A stretch of DNA of 64,000 bases. Origin: Chrysomallon squamiferum (lineage: Eukaryota > Mollusca > Gastropoda > Neomphalida > Peltospiridae). This document shows, piece after piece, positions 13,790-26,747 of the stretch. Where the stretch lies: NCBI GenBank assembly GCA_012295275.1, contig CM022673.1, positions 24,544,761 through 24,608,760 on the forward strand, in the 5' to 3' direction. The notes below the pieces were generated by a model, which worked only from the letters and a program-made list of their open reading frames with translations, was not told the origin of the DNA and made no database searches. The position numbers and the translations under genes were made by a program. The stretch's first letter is position 1; each line of letters starts with the position of its first letter.

Positions 13790-14500
13790 CATCAAATGAT
13801 AGCTGACACCCCGGGGGAATTCAGAAATGGACTAACGCCCTGGGGACCTGTTCTCACATAGAAGATGGGATCCGATGTGAAATTCCGTGTAGACTTTTTG
13901 CGGTCGGACACCTTACTAGAGAAAGATGCCAAAACCCCAAGCACACGCAGCCTGTCAACAGCGCCCAACAAAAGTTTGAAAATCCGTGTTTCCAGCCCTT
14001 GAGAAATTGTTTGCACGCGGCTGATTTGCGAAGATGATGTTATGCATGTTCGATCTGGGGAAGACAGGGTAAAGCGGCGTAGATCATCTGATTGAGTCCC
14101 ATGTGCACAGGGCCAAAGATGAACTAACCACTACTGCATGTGTTGTCGCACAGAGAAATCGAGGAATGAAGCAGCTGGGGCTGAGAGTATCTGAGGTTGA
14201 TTCTTGTGACTCTGTTAATAGGGATAAAGGCAAGTGCGACTGTTTCGGCCACAAAACAAAAACGTCACCATCAGCTCCACATCGTGTGAGTAAGAACTAA
14301 AGATGGAATATCTCGCAGAATGGAGGGAATGTTCATTACATCGCTCAAAGTCATCTATTACCACAGAAAGATCACACCTTGCTATCTCTAATACAAGAAT
14401 AATAATTTCATGTCGGAGTACGGTGCAGGCCTCTTTGAAGGACACTGAAGTTAACCAACTGCCTAGGATTTTTAAACGACAGTGATAGAGGGTTTAAGAT
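13790..14500. other. GC-richer segment, possible decayed coding or transposon fragment
   Basis: The base composition rises well above the flanks, with GGG, CCC and many CpGs. Several frames on both strands read like protein for 60-75 codons (for example + strand 14103-14300 and - strand 13792-14016) and then stop, as expected of decayed coding DNA or an old mobile element. I cannot assign a family, and I see no terminal repeats. It could also be a CpG-rich regulatory region. Confidence 0.3.
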
Positions 14501-16586
14501 TAAATAATTGCAAATCCAGTTAACTATCCATACAATTATTTTGTGAAATAGTACGTACGTACGCAGACACAGACAAATGACAACAGCACAACACATACAT
14601 ACATACATACAACACATACATACATACATACAACACATACATATACATACATCCATACATACACATATATATCCTGTTTTTATTTGAATAGATTAACATC
14701 TCGTTTTGATATGATTTAAGATAGATATATTTAAGTATAAAAGATATTATAAACCAAAGATACATTCTGTCAATTGTTTTTTTAGACTTTAATTTCCTTC
14801 ATATAGATTCTTTCGGGATTTAAAATTAAAATAAGACATAATAAATTGGGTTTAACAATGGACCAGCAATCGTTTTTATTTAAACCTGCATATGATTTAC
14901 TGCAACAAAGCATGGCAATTTTTTTTAGTAATTTGCATCATAAACAACGGACGGGAGTCAACACAAAAACCATTACTGCCAATTATACAAGGCACACAGT
15001 TGATTATGGTGAAACAACTAGGTTTATTGGAAATCTGTTATATACATGGAAATCACAAAAAGTCACTTTGGACCATAAATTCACATATACTCCCATTTAC
15101 ACATTATTGTAATTAAGTTTTAAAGTTACCAAATCCCGAATCATTATGGTTAACGCGACCTAGATTTTAATTAACGAAAATAAATACTGCTTAAATCAGC
15201 TAAATGTTATGATTGTATGCTTTACATCCTACAAAATTAGGGAGAGTGTTTTGAGTTTCTTTAAAGACAGAAATTGTTGATGATTCTTTCCAACTCGGAC
15301 AGACAAATTCTGAAGAGTCGCTGGCTCGAAGGTCGAATGTACTTAACAATAAATAAATAACAAAGGGAGGCAATTGATAATTTTTCTGAAAATGTTTTTA
15401 AAATGACGGAATTAATTTTGGATGATTTAAAAATATTAAAATTATCTTGTTACTATTTATTGTATTTCCCAATTCAGATTTTGCTTATTTAAATGGAAAC
15501 GTGTGACGAGGTTTGAGGTAATACTTCTTTATTTTTGAAGTAACACTATCAGTATCCTGAGGTACTGCACAATACCAAAGTTCGGGTGGTTCCACATTGT
15601 GACATTCCGGTCCATAATTATCAGTCTAAACGTTTAAAAAAAAAAAAAATAATATAAAATTTTCAAAGTTATGAACATAGGACTAATTTTCCAAAAGAAT
15701 AGGCCTATGTATTATTATTTTTTTTTTTTTTTTTTATCTTATTGACATTATTAAATTACAGTGAAAATCAAAATGTTCTTAATAAGTTAATCTGACCTAT
15801 ATAATATATTTTTCCCCCAAATTATTATCATTGTTTAAAAATATTTTATTTTATTTTTTATAATAAAAATATTACCAGAACACTGTTCCTCATCTAAAGA
15901 AAATGTGGAGACAAAAACCATATCACTGCATTTGGCTTCATACTGCATTTATTGATGAAAAAAACATCATATACATATAGTTATTCTTCATTTATAGATA
16001 CATTGTCATAATAATTTAGTCTACCTAAAAGTAATGAAGCTATATATAATTTATTGTTGTTTGAAACTACTTTCCAGTCAGAGTGTGACGTACATGATTC
16101 ATAAAAAAAAAAAAAAAATTCCATTTGGACTTTATTTTCGTTATGTTCCTGAAACGTTAATTTATAACAACTTTATTAGTGTGTATACATAGTTTTTATT
16201 TAATACTGAAAAGAAATTATATAAGTAAGTCAATTAAGATTTTAAAAATAAAATATTAAAAATAATAATGATAAAATAAAATGATAAAACAGTGTTTTGT
16301 GATGGGCATTTGGTTCTGCTCATCTCACCAAAGCTCATCTACATTATCTGATCCTGTAAATAAGAACAAATTATTTTTAATATTGTGAATGTGCATTGAC
16401 ACCATGCCTGACAAAAACACAACAGCATGAACATTATTTTCAAATATTTTTGTTTTCATATGCAATAATCAGTCATATCTAAATTTATCAAATGTTATGT
16501 TTTATTTTGATACAAATGTTTGTTAATTCTTTGATATTATTAAATCAAAATTTGTTCATTCCCTCTCTGTTTCCTGTTCTTTTCAG
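14501..16586. other. Non-coding sequence upstream of the SLC37A4-like coding exons
   Basis: Contains a (CATA)n-type repeat at about 14596-14672 and several A or T homopolymers (15635, 15717, 16105). The last 25 bases before 16587 are a strong polypyrimidine tract ending TTTTCAG. This implies that coding exon 1 follows an intron and that a non-coding 5' exon lies further upstream. I could not locate that exon with confidence. Confidence 0.5.
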
Positions 16587-18129
16587 AGCTATCATATATT
16601 GTCTGAAGACTAATAAAACAGTGAAAATGGTGACTGTGGTAAAACAGGTTACAACATTTGCCACTCTCTATATTGGGTACATGGTGTACATTTTAGTTCG
16701 CAAATCCTTTTCCTTTGCCACACCAGCGATCTTACAGGCTGAAAACTTGGAAAAGAACCACTTAGGTTTGTATTACAAGACATGATACTTTGATAGATAG
16801 GTAGAAAGATAGATAGATAGATAGATGTCTGTATGTGTGTGTGTATGTGTGTGTGTATGTTTGTCCAAGCTATCAAAACCAATACAAAAATTGAAAATAA
16901 TATAATACATGATATATCATTCTTAACTATGATATATCATGTATTATATTATTTATACATATACATACAATAAAATCACAATTCTAGTGATAACGGTATA
17001 TTTTTATTACTTTTATTTTTATATTTTGTATTTAGTTTTCTTATTTATTTAAAAAAAAAATGGTTCCTTTATTTTTCTTTTCATTTCAAATTGTAAACAC
17101 ATAATGCTACAACAATTCTGTTGATTCTGACTGTTATCTTTTCAGTCACTGTTAAGGCAAAGTCCAAAAGGTGCAGGTAAAATTTGAGTCTTATAATATG
17201 CTAAAAGTATTTCACGATTGTCTCTGCAGCATCTTGAAGACCAGTTTAATTTACCATTATTTGACATTATCAATCTGTTGTTCAGGTTTAATTGTGAGCA
17301 GTCAGATGTTTGGCTATACAATCAGCAAGTTACTTGGTGGAGTTTTGGTGGACATCTACAGCCCAAAGCTGGTCTTCTCCATCGGTCTCTTCTTTACAGG
17401 ACTCACTGCTCTTATTTTCACAGGTAAACATGGGTCTGAATTATATATGTATGTGGGTATGGCTCTTCTCAGTTATTTACTTATAAATATTTTATGTCTG
17501 TTTCAAAAATATTGTAATTCAACTGTGAAAGAACGTCCATTTGACTTTCACTAAATTTTTATTAACATTTTATATTTTATATGTTTTTTTATTCTAGATA
17601 AAAATCTGGCCTTGTGTCTAGAATGTAACATTAATTTATAATATAATAGTAAAATAAAAAGTTTGTTTACTTATTGTGTAACAAGCATTTTGCTCAGTAA
17701 CTGAAGTATTTTTGTTTTCAATGATAAAAAAAAAAAAAAAAAAAAAAAAATATTACTGGTAGTAACTTTATTACAATAATCTCTTTCAGTTTTTGACTCT
17801 GTGCTCATGTTCACTGTATTTTGGTTCCTGAATGGTTTTGTTCAAGGTCCAAGTTGGCCAGCATGTGCAGTTTTGATTAAAAGGGTAATACATTATATAA
17901 TTATGTATACAGGATTACCTGTTAATGCAGATATTAACCAAACAGCATAAGAAATAACCAAATTTAACTGGGGTTTTGGAGGGTGGAGGTTTGTTAGTTA
18001 TGTGTTGTTGTTGTTTTAATTTATTAATTTATTTTATTATTATTATTTTTTTATATACTATCATATAATCAGTTTATTTTCTAATTATGCTGAGTAACTT
18101 GATTTAATTTTTTCTTACCTGCAAGTATA

Positions 18130-18202
<73 letters not shown>

Positions 18203-18402
18203 ACACACCCACACACACATATATACACCCATAAACACACCCATAAACACACACATAACACAAACACATACATACATACATACATACATACATGCATGCA
18301 GTAAATACCATAACCTCCCAATCTGTATAATAATAATAATAATTATCATTATTTATTTATTTGGTTATACAATGTATATTATTATTATTGTTATTGTTAT
18401 TG

Positions 18403-18467
<65 letters not shown>

Positions 18468-21400
18468 CAGTTTTTTGCTCCAAATCATTTTGGAACGTGG
18501 TGGAGTATTTTGTCTACATCTATGAATGTTGCTGGGTCAGTTGGTCCTTTATTATCTGCTGGTTTGATTTCCTTGTATGGCTGGAGATCTGGCATCATTG
18601 CTGGAGGTAATTTTTTTCACTTTGTTGTAAAATTTCATTTATTACATTGCGAAGGCCTGTTCCAAGAAAGTGTTGTTTCATTTTACTGTTAAAATAATTA
18701 AAAATATATACCATTTAATTTTGTCGATAAAAGAAAGAACTATAAAATGATCGATAAAATGAATCAGTCTTGTGCAGAAGCATGTTAGTTCAAAATAGCC
18801 ATTGTTTTGTATTTTCATTTGTATAATAAATAAAAATTATAATGATTTCTTTTTCTTTATTCTTTTCAGTTTTTATAGGTAACATTGTAGATACATGATA
18901 ATTCATTATTTGTAAATTAAATTTATTTTCTGATTTTCATATTTTATTTTTAAGGTTTGCTGGCAATCTCATTATCCGGAATCTCAGTGTTGTCTATGAA
19001 AGACTCTTCAGCAGACCCAGTTAAACCTGTCCAAAAGACGAACGCATGTTCAATAAGTAAGTTATATTTAAAAATTACCTTTTAAAATTTTTACATTGAG
19101 AGTAGCAAGTCAGATATGTGTTTTATTTAAAACAGGATTAATATTATCGCCTGCAATTCCTTCCTCACTAGTTTGTTTTGTTGACAGCATCAAACCTGAA
19201 GTTGCGACTTCCAGAGGTTCTTGGGAGGCCTGTGTTTTTAGCTGTGTGCATCAACTATTTTGTTGTGTCTTTAATCCGGGGAGGCTGCAGTGACTGGGGC
19301 CAGTTGTACCTCATCCAAGAGAAAGGACAGCCTGTGATTATCGGTAAGTTGTACATAGAGACAGACAGACAAACAGATTGGCATAGTCTGTCACAGACAA
19401 TGATGTTTAGAAATTTAAAATAATAATTAATGAGTTCCATATTAAAACTGTGTGTGTGTGTGTGTTTGTACTTACAGAGTTGTAAGAACTATGAATCATA
19501 TAAATAAAGAAAATGCAGCATATGCTAAAATATGCACAATATGACTGTTGCAATCATTATGTACTTCTGTTGTCAGACACTCTAAAGTTTCAATTCGTAT
19601 TTTTTGATATTCTCAAATAATGCTTTACTTTTGCATAACTGATTAAATGAATTGATATATCAGCTGTCTCTTTTGTTTCAGTTTATGATGTTCATATGCC
19701 AAAAATTGGTTTTATTGATAAAGGAACATTTTCTGAATGATCAGTTAGTTACGTATTTTCAAAGTATTGTCATATCAGTATTTAACTTCTAGCAGTTTGT
19801 TTGAAAGACAAATGTTGTTGATGGCTTTGGGCAGTGTACTGAAAGTGTATCATATCTATTCATTTGTTAAGTACAATTCAAACTTAGTCCAGTATAATTA
19901 TATGTACAATTTTAGGAAGTGCATTCACGAGCAGTCAGGAAGTTGGTGGAATTGTGGGAAGTATTCTGGCAGGATATATTTCAGATTATTTGATAAACAA
20001 AGTAAGTATCAAAGATAGTTTTTTTTTTTTTTTTTCGTTTTTTTTCATAACATTCATGGACGATTAACAGAACAATCCATATTATTTAAATGTTGCAGAG
20101 TAATGTCCCCTGCTGGATAATTTGATAGCTATATCAGCAACAATAACTCAGAGTTTCATATCTAAACTTTTGTTTATTGCATTACACATATGTGTTGGGG
20201 GTGTTAATTTATCCTTTGCCACATTAATGTGAATTAATTCATTATGTTAATGTCAGCAGTTTACTTAAAGAGGTTTAACAATGTTATTTGATGTATTGAT
20301 GATGTCCATATTGTAGTGATTGTTCTCACATTTGTAATGGGAACGTTCAAGATAATGTTTAAATGTTTGTTACAGAGAGGCTGGAAGTATAATCCCAGGT
20401 TAAAAGTGGTTCTCTGGTTCACCTGGGTTGTTGCTGTCTGTCTCTACCTCCTCCTGTACTACGTAACAGCAGACTCTAAAAAGGTAGGCAGGCTCAGAAA
20501 TCATATATTATTTGTGATGACTTAAGCCATAAACTTTCAAAACTGCTGAAAAATAAATAAAATGCAGACACATTCCAGAGTTCACAGAGGGGTAAATGTT
20601 ATTATTACTGTGGTGAAAAAATATTCTCATATTATGTAGTAGATGAAGTAAGTTTGATTTGAAAATTGTTTATTTCTTAAATAAGTTTTATCTTTTGATT
20701 TAAAGTTTAAGAAAAGGTGTTGATAAATTGTTTATTTCAAGATTCATTCAAAATAGCAGCAAAATATTTACTGGTTTATCATATATCTATATTTCATATA
20801 GATATGGATAAGTCAGTTCTGCACAACTGATTTCTGGATTGGTTTTTTTTTATATAAAAAGACACAATTGCCATGTTTGGTGTAATGTGATGCTGTCCAT
20901 GGACTAAAAGCATGGAGCACTGGTCCAGACAAGATGGAGGGAACTGCTCATTCAATAAGCATTTTAGCAGCAAACAGTAAAAATGTCAAACTTATTTTGT
21001 TAATAACATATATCTATATCTAAAAATATATATATATATATATAGCTTGAGAGAAATAACTGGGATATAATATATATATAACTTGATAGTATCTATGTAG
21101 AAAAATTTCAAATTTTGTATTTATTTTTTTTGCTTCAGTTCTGAAATCAACAACAGAATTATTAAAATATAATTGTATATCTATCTAAACATATATATAT
21201 ATATCATTATTCATTTATTTTGAATGTATATTTCCATCTATATATATAAAACAATTGATATATATGTATCAAACAATTGACATAATTATACTTGTTTTGA
21301 TACATTGTAAATTAATAACATGTATTTTTGTTTTTTGTTATTTCAGTTGGTATAGTGTTGTCAGGACTGCCTCTCAGTTACATTGCCAAGTACTACAACT

Positions 21401-21513
21401 GGCACACAATGTTTATTATGTTGGGTTACTTGTCAATGGCTTCAGCTATGATTGCCTATTTCTCTCAGTGGCCAACACTGCCCATTGAAAAAGAAGAGAA
21501 AAAAGAACAGTAA
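16587..21513 (+). CDS. SLC37A4: Glucose-6-phosphate transporter, SLC37A4/G6PT-like, 10 exons (exon 9 damaged)
   Basis: An organophosphate:phosphate antiporter of the major facilitator superfamily. In animals it carries glucose-6-phosphate into the ER lumen for glucose-6-phosphatase. Coding starts at ATG 16627. Exons: 16587-16765, 17286-17423, 17790-17884, 18471-18606, 18955-19056, 19188-19343, 19916-20001, 20376-20483, 20817-20976 (damaged) and 21347-21513. Exons 1-8 and 10 join in frame at GT-AG borders. Family landmarks: VRKSFSF near the N-terminus (the conserved Arg-Lys after the first membrane segment), WFLNGFVQGPSWPAC, HFGTWWSILSTSMNVAGS, CSDWGQLYLIQEKGQP, EVGGIVGSILAGYISD, and LSGLPLSYIAKYYNWHTMF near the end. 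With exon 9 included the model is 428 codons, close to the 429 residues of the human protein. Exon 9 has an in-frame TAA, so as written the product stops at about residue 342 and loses its last membrane segments. Family assignment is firm; functionality is uncertain. Confidence 0.9.
16895..16954. repeat. Perfect 26-bp inverted repeat with 8-nt loop
   Basis: The arm at 16895-16920 is the exact reverse complement of the arm at 16929-16954, separated by TCTTAACT. Each arm contains the self-palindrome ATGATATATCAT. It lies in the first coding intron of the SLC37A4-like gene. It could extrude as a cruciform, fold in the pre-mRNA, or be a decayed hairpin transposon. The symmetry is seen; any role is unknown. 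Confidence 0.9.
18131..18470. repeat. Compound microsatellite (AC)n-(CATA)n-(ATT)n ending at a splice acceptor
   Basis: An (AC)n tract from 18131 is followed by CATA repeats (about 18263-18298) and an (ATT)n tract (about 18379-18467). The last ATT unit runs directly into ATACAG, the acceptor of SLC37A4 exon 4 at 18471. The usual pyrimidine tract is therefore replaced by interrupted TT pairs of the trinucleotide repeat. Confidence 0.95.
20817..20976 (+). pseudogene. SLC37A4-like exon 9, with in-frame stop and local frame displacement
   Basis: The acceptor (AAGTCAG before 20817) and the donor (GTAAAA after 20976) are present. The 160-nt length is exactly the phase needed between exons 8 and 10: AAC A joined to TT GGT gives AANIG, the family's conserved join. 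The start (FWIGFFLY) and the end (MEGTAHSISILAAN, 20934-20975) are in frame. In between, the conserved segment IAMFGVM (20867-20887) lies in another frame, and the reading frame meets TAA at 20883-20885. Compared with human G6PT the pattern is about 1 nt lost before that segment and 22 nt gained after it, so the total frame is restored. I see no second copy of this exon between 20484 and 21346. Alternatives: a real inactivating change, a pseudogene, or an assembly error. Confidence 0.7.
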
Positions 21514-24500
21514 CTCTGTTTACGTCTGTCAAGTGTTCACTAAAAATGAGGTGATGGTTTTTATGCTGTGGTATGGGAAGTTTCTCATCTGTTTATGAAA
21601 TCTTTATTATTATTTTTGTAAATTTCTCATTAAAAAAAGCAAAACAAGTATTTATAACATGAGATATAAAAATTGTTTCTCATGTTAATGAGTTTGGTAG
21701 AAACTGTTTGTAAGAATTACAGAGTTCATGAATATATTCTGAAGGAAAAGAAGATGAATAAATTCATTAGGTTTCACACAGGCTGATGAGTAAATTTTTC
21801 TCGAATCAAATAAGCTGGTATAGCTATGTGATAAGAAGAGTGTTTTAATGATCAGATCTGTGTGTTAGCTGCTGAGTGTAAGTGGGATTATAAAAATAAA
21901 ACATCTTGAAAGCAGTTACTTGAAAATGAGAAAATATTAGCAACACATCAGAATGTTTGAAGGTATTTCATGTTTACTGTGTATGAACTTGAATGTATAA
22001 AATTGAAATCAGTGCTAACAAACTTCCAATATTTCATGAAATAAACAATTAACTGTTTGCTAAACCAGGCTTGATGTTTAGCTTGCTGTTGCTACTTTAA
22101 TTCTGTTCACAAAAACAAATAAAAAATGTTCCCAGATCTATTGGAGAATAAAATTATACTGAAAAAAAAGTTATTTAAAATTATGCCATCATGTATATCA
22201 ATGACATGAATACACAGAAATGATTCCTGGATTAATTTTGTGTTTACAGTGAAAACCATTTTGTTGTCACAGTAACTTAGAAGCATTTTTATACATTAAA
22301 GATTATGTTGCAAATTAAAAAAGAATTAAATTTATAAAAACATAATTCTGGGTAACTAAGTAAAAACTGATCATTTGACTGAGAAAGCATGTAAATGTTT
22401 TTTCCAAAGTGAATTCTGAAAACATGTATGTACTTATTTATTAATGAAGGCTTTGTAACTGCTATTACTGTTAAAGAAAGATTGTTGTGGCTGATTAACA
22501 TTTATTTTTCATTTGTGACTGATCTGGTATGCTGTTGTATTTATTTTCTATTCATGTTTAAACTGTGTTAAACTATCATGAAACTTTTCTGTTTTCTGGA
22601 TCTCAGTAATTATCACAGTTTATAAAATTAAGTGTGACTGGAATTCAGTGACATAATGGAAACACAAATTCCACAAATGCTAATAGGCTGTGAAATTTAA
22701 TTTAGACTGTTTTTTTTTTTTTTTTTTCAAGAAACAATTTAATACAGTATCTTTTAAATAATTTTTGTTGATGAAACATTTTTTTTTTTTTTTTTTTGGT
22801 TTCTTTCTATGTCTCTGGTAGTACAAACAACAAAAGTTTAATATATTTACTGATTTAAAAAAAGTTAAAAATAAAATAATAGATTTCTGTTCAATAATGA
22901 TCAAATCATAAACTTTTTAAGTATCAGAAGTGACCAGAATACATTGCAACCTTTCTTTGTACTGCCACTGATTTAAGAAACATAAACACTTAATGTTTTT
23001 GTATGTGCATTGTGTCAGCAATTACATTTTTTCTGAATTTTTTTTTACTTAAGGCTGTTTTTTTCTTTGTTTCTTTTTCTCGTGTGTATACATACATTTC
23101 ACAATCTTGTACATATAAATAACCATTTATTCTGAACAAGTATATTTTATTTTGTTTGAGCCACAGATGTCATAAAAACTGCTGTTATCTTCAGGTCCAG
23201 TCAGATGTATTACACATCTTTTCTTTCTTTCCTTCTTTATTATTTATTTATTTTACTAGTTGGTATACAGGCACAAAAAAACACAGATGTAGCTTTTGTT
23301 TTACACATTAAGCTTTACTACAGAAAGTAGGCAACATACACCTACAGACTGGTTTTTGTGGGTTATGGAGAATTATTGTTTTGTTTCTGCTGATTGTCAA
23401 TGTGTATTCTAAAATGTGTTTCTCTTCAGGCATGATGTTGAAATCCATAACAAATAAATCTTATTTTTGTTCATTTACTGTTGGTCAAAATAAATTTTGT
23501 ACTTCCAAGTGCTTTGATGTATGTCGCAAGCAGAATTTTCTAATAATATACAGTTACAACAGTAAAATAACAAGTTTGAAAAATGTATTAGTTTGCAAAT
23601 ATTTCACAATGTTACTGAGACCATATTTCATAATTGAAATGTTAAAGTTACCTTTCAAGATATATAAATAATTAAAATGTCAAAGAATCTTTTAAGGTAT
23701 AAATAGTATAATAATTTTTAACAAAGACAGGTCTTTCAGAAACACATGGAAGTATAAACAAATTGAAGTGTCTTTAAATTTTCATAATGCATACTTAAAA
23801 TAATATGTACTTAGAGTACCAGAAACATTCTGGTACTATTTTGCTGAATAATTTTGTTATGACTAAAGCACTACTTTGAACTTCAGCTACATTGTTATCA
23901 ATCCCTATTGATGCCCTAGTCATGAAGGATTTTAAGAATTTATTTTTATTACTTTCAACTGTGAAGCAAATAAAACAGCTCAAAAGTGCACAGATGGAGT
24001 TTAATTTTTTATTAACATCATTTTAATGTACCAATTTAAAAAATTAATAAATTTCCAGGGTTTTCACAGATCAGTGAATGGACAAATTAACAAACTTTGA
24101 GAACAAAGTGGCCATCATTAAATTCTATTAGTTTTCAGTAAAGCTCATGGTTTCTCAATATTTTTCATCAGTCTGATATCATCTTCTACTGATTTGCCAA
24201 TCAACTGTTCAGCAATCAGTGCACCCATCCATGAACACCTAAATGTTTCTAAATTACTGTCTAATGATTTGTTTAACACCTTTATTAAACACGTTTTTTT
24301 TTTTTTTTCAAGCAGTGTCAATACCACACAAAATAGCACAAATAAATTTCATGAAAAACATTTTCTGCTTTGCTTTGATCATATTGTCCATCTTTGTACT
24401 GGTAATTGATAGTGCTATAGTTTAGTCATGTTAGAGGTGACGGGTGACTGAGATGTACAAATTTATAATTTAACTGTAGCATGATTTTAAGCAGTGGCCT

Positions 24501-25530
24501 TACTTTTATTTGCATATTAAATATATCTGCACAAAACAAAATGCATTGTTTCTGCTTTTTATTTAGATATTTGGTTCCAGTATTATTATTTAATACATGT
24601 ACATATAATAAACATGGCTTGTTGTCTACATATTGTTTTTGTATCAGGTATTTATTTGAAGTATTTAAATCTTTGACACCTTTTTTATTAATGTGTCCAT
24701 CCATTGTTTGTAACAGTTTGCACTCTACATTTTCCAAATAAAAAATCTTTAATACAAACTGAACCTAAAGCAGACTGGTTAAAACAAAACATCATGGGGC
24801 TTTGTTACACATACACTTTAGAATAATAATATAAAGATACAAACCAACCAAAAACATTAATTCTCCTAGAGGAGTTGATTAAGAAATTACCAGCAACCTC
24901 ATTATTGCTCAGTTTCAAAGTGTTTATGATACATTTTTTTCCCCCTCTTAACCTTGAATCAGTTTTGAAAAATGTATGCTATCAGCTTGAAATGGTTTTC
25001 AAATTTTGTTGTTCAGCTATTTATGTCAACTGTTTAAACTGTCTTCATGTGCATAAAGATTCATTCTTTCTTTTTGTGTTTTGTTGTTAAATTATTTCAC
25101 AAAAAAATGTATCAAGCTCAATCATTCATAAATATGTTATCAAGATGCACAGCACTCAATTCATCTACACAGACCCAAAAGAACTACATACAAGTGACTG
25201 GTTTAATAGATTAAAGAACAAAGTTTTTCTTAACTTTGTGATTAAATCAGAAAACTACTTCCATTTATTAACTTGTATTCCAGCATCTTTATTAATGCTA
25301 AAGTTACAAATTACTGCTTAAACATATTAGATTCCAATTTTCTTCAACCAAGAAAATTAGCATAACGCTTTAAGATACAAACTGAAATTTAATTGTTGTG
25401 ATATCTCTTCAGTAAATAAAGCAACATGATACCAACAGTAATATTAAAAAATAATAAATATGCCAGGTTCCAAATGATATTCTAGTCAGATGAAGAAATA
25501 AATAAATACAAATTCATGATAGCGTATGTA
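21514..25530. other. SLC37A4-like 3'UTR and tail-to-tail intergenic region
   Basis: AATAAA polyadenylation-signal candidates follow the stop codon at 21757-21762 and 21895-21900, and others occur further on (for example about 24736). Compared with the introns, this 4-kb stretch has little microsatellite DNA apart from T runs at about 22710 and 22780. Long 3'UTRs could account for much of it. I found no convincing coding exon on either strand; the open frames of up to about 100 codons lack domain similarity and splice context. Confidence 0.5.
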
Positions 25531-25536
25531 TTTATT
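25531..25536 (-). terminator. RPL39 polyadenylation signal (AATAAA on - strand)
   Basis: TTTATT on the + strand reads AATAAA on the - strand, 58 nt beyond the RPL39 stop codon. That distance suits the short 3'UTRs typical of ribosomal protein mRNAs. Confidence 0.6.
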
Positions 25537-25593
25537 GAATGTGTTTTTGCCAACAGTTTTCTAAACTAGTCCAAATGTTAACACAAAAATCAT

Positions 25594-26747
25594 TTACATC
25601 TTCAGTTTTGTTCTCCTCCAGTGTCGCCTCTTGGCATTGTATCTAAGTGAAACAAAAAACAGCGAATAACTATACTGCAAAATTTCAGTCATTATAAATA
25701 CATTATTAGAGCTTTATTTTATTTAGAATTACAAATTCAGTGACAAAACACTGAATGGTAATTTCAAACAATCTTATACAAGACAATTACAGTTTGACCT
25801 AATTTGAGAATGAACAATGCTAAAAATGCCAGGAAATTTTGGAAACTTGACTGTTACTATTATTCTAGTGAAGATAAATTCAAAAATTATCCCCTACAAG
25901 CTTGTATGATACTTAATGAAGTGAATTGGCTCGGAAAACTTGTTTTCATCTTGCATGTTCTGCCAAGTTTATTATCTGTAACCCTCTGATTTACTATGAG
26001 CAATAAAAACAAGATTTATTAAATATAGATAAAGTTTTTACCTAATTGTATTGCCCGTTTTCATTCTCACCCACTGAGGAATTGGCCTGTTCTGTTTCAT
26101 TTTTTTTGCTAATTTCATCTTAACTCGGAAAGATTTGTGAGCACCCTGTAAAACAATGAAATTATCAGTCTCTTCAAACTTGAAAATAATGCTAAATTAT
26201 CGTAAGTACGTAAGTACGCAATAAAACTAAATGCACATTCAAAAAATAAAAAAATAAAAAAAAACCCTCTATAGGGCCATCAAAGAATACTGATCCAGTT
26301 CCTAATCGCATCTGACCAGAAATCTACCACTATGACTATATCTAGTATCAGTAGAATTGTCAAAACAAAAGCTTGCCATGGAAGATGGGCACTCAATATA
26401 TTATAAACTTAAAAGATTCAGTTTCAATATTTTGTACTGTTTTGACTAACATGACGTTTTGTATAAATTGTAATAGTAATCGTTTCCGTGTCTCATTTGA
26501 AAAGCCTTTAATTAAAATATCAACTGTGTATATATCATTTGTACGCCGAATCGTTGAACTACTCATTTAGATTCTAAGAATGTATATAAATAACGTTAAC
26601 ATGTTTTAAAATAAAATAAAATTATAAATTGCAAAAATAAATATAAAATAATTGACTTGGTTCAATAAACTGTAAGATTAACTGAAATATTTCAAATGAA
26701 ACATACGGATTACTTCGTAATAGACGGATTAAATAAAAACCCACCAT
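25594..26747 (-). CDS. RPL39: 60S ribosomal protein L39 (eL39), 3 exons, 51 aa
   Basis: The small basic eL39 protein lines part of the nascent-peptide exit tunnel of the large subunit. Coding exons on the minus strand are 26747-26745 (the ATG alone), 26145-26042 and 25642-25594, joined by GT-AG introns with exact phase. The product is 51 residues, the same as human RPL39. Visible family sequence includes [28 protein letters not shown] and [16 protein letters not shown]. The start is chosen because exon 2 opens directly with GAHKSF, so the ATG must come from exon 1, which consists of the 5'UTR plus the initiator codon. All family-conserved segments are intact, and I infer a functional gene. 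I looked for an intronic snoRNA, as in vertebrate RPL39, and could not support one. Confidence 0.96.

Noticed and set aside
18081-18349. Cys-Val and Met-Tyr-Val repeat frames on the - strand
   Set aside because: Direct translation of (AC)n and (CATA)n microsatellites.
20484-21346. Second, intact copy of SLC37A4 exon 9
   Set aside because: I read the intron in all three forward frames for the YGPIA, GTAHSI and AAN motifs. Only the damaged copy at 20817-20976 contains them.
26146-26744. Intronic snoRNA in RPL39 intron 1
   Set aside because: A GATGG-like box and an ACTGATAAT box exist on the minus strand but are about 110 nt apart with no terminal stem. No H/ACA pair of hairpins could be drawn. 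Not supportable.
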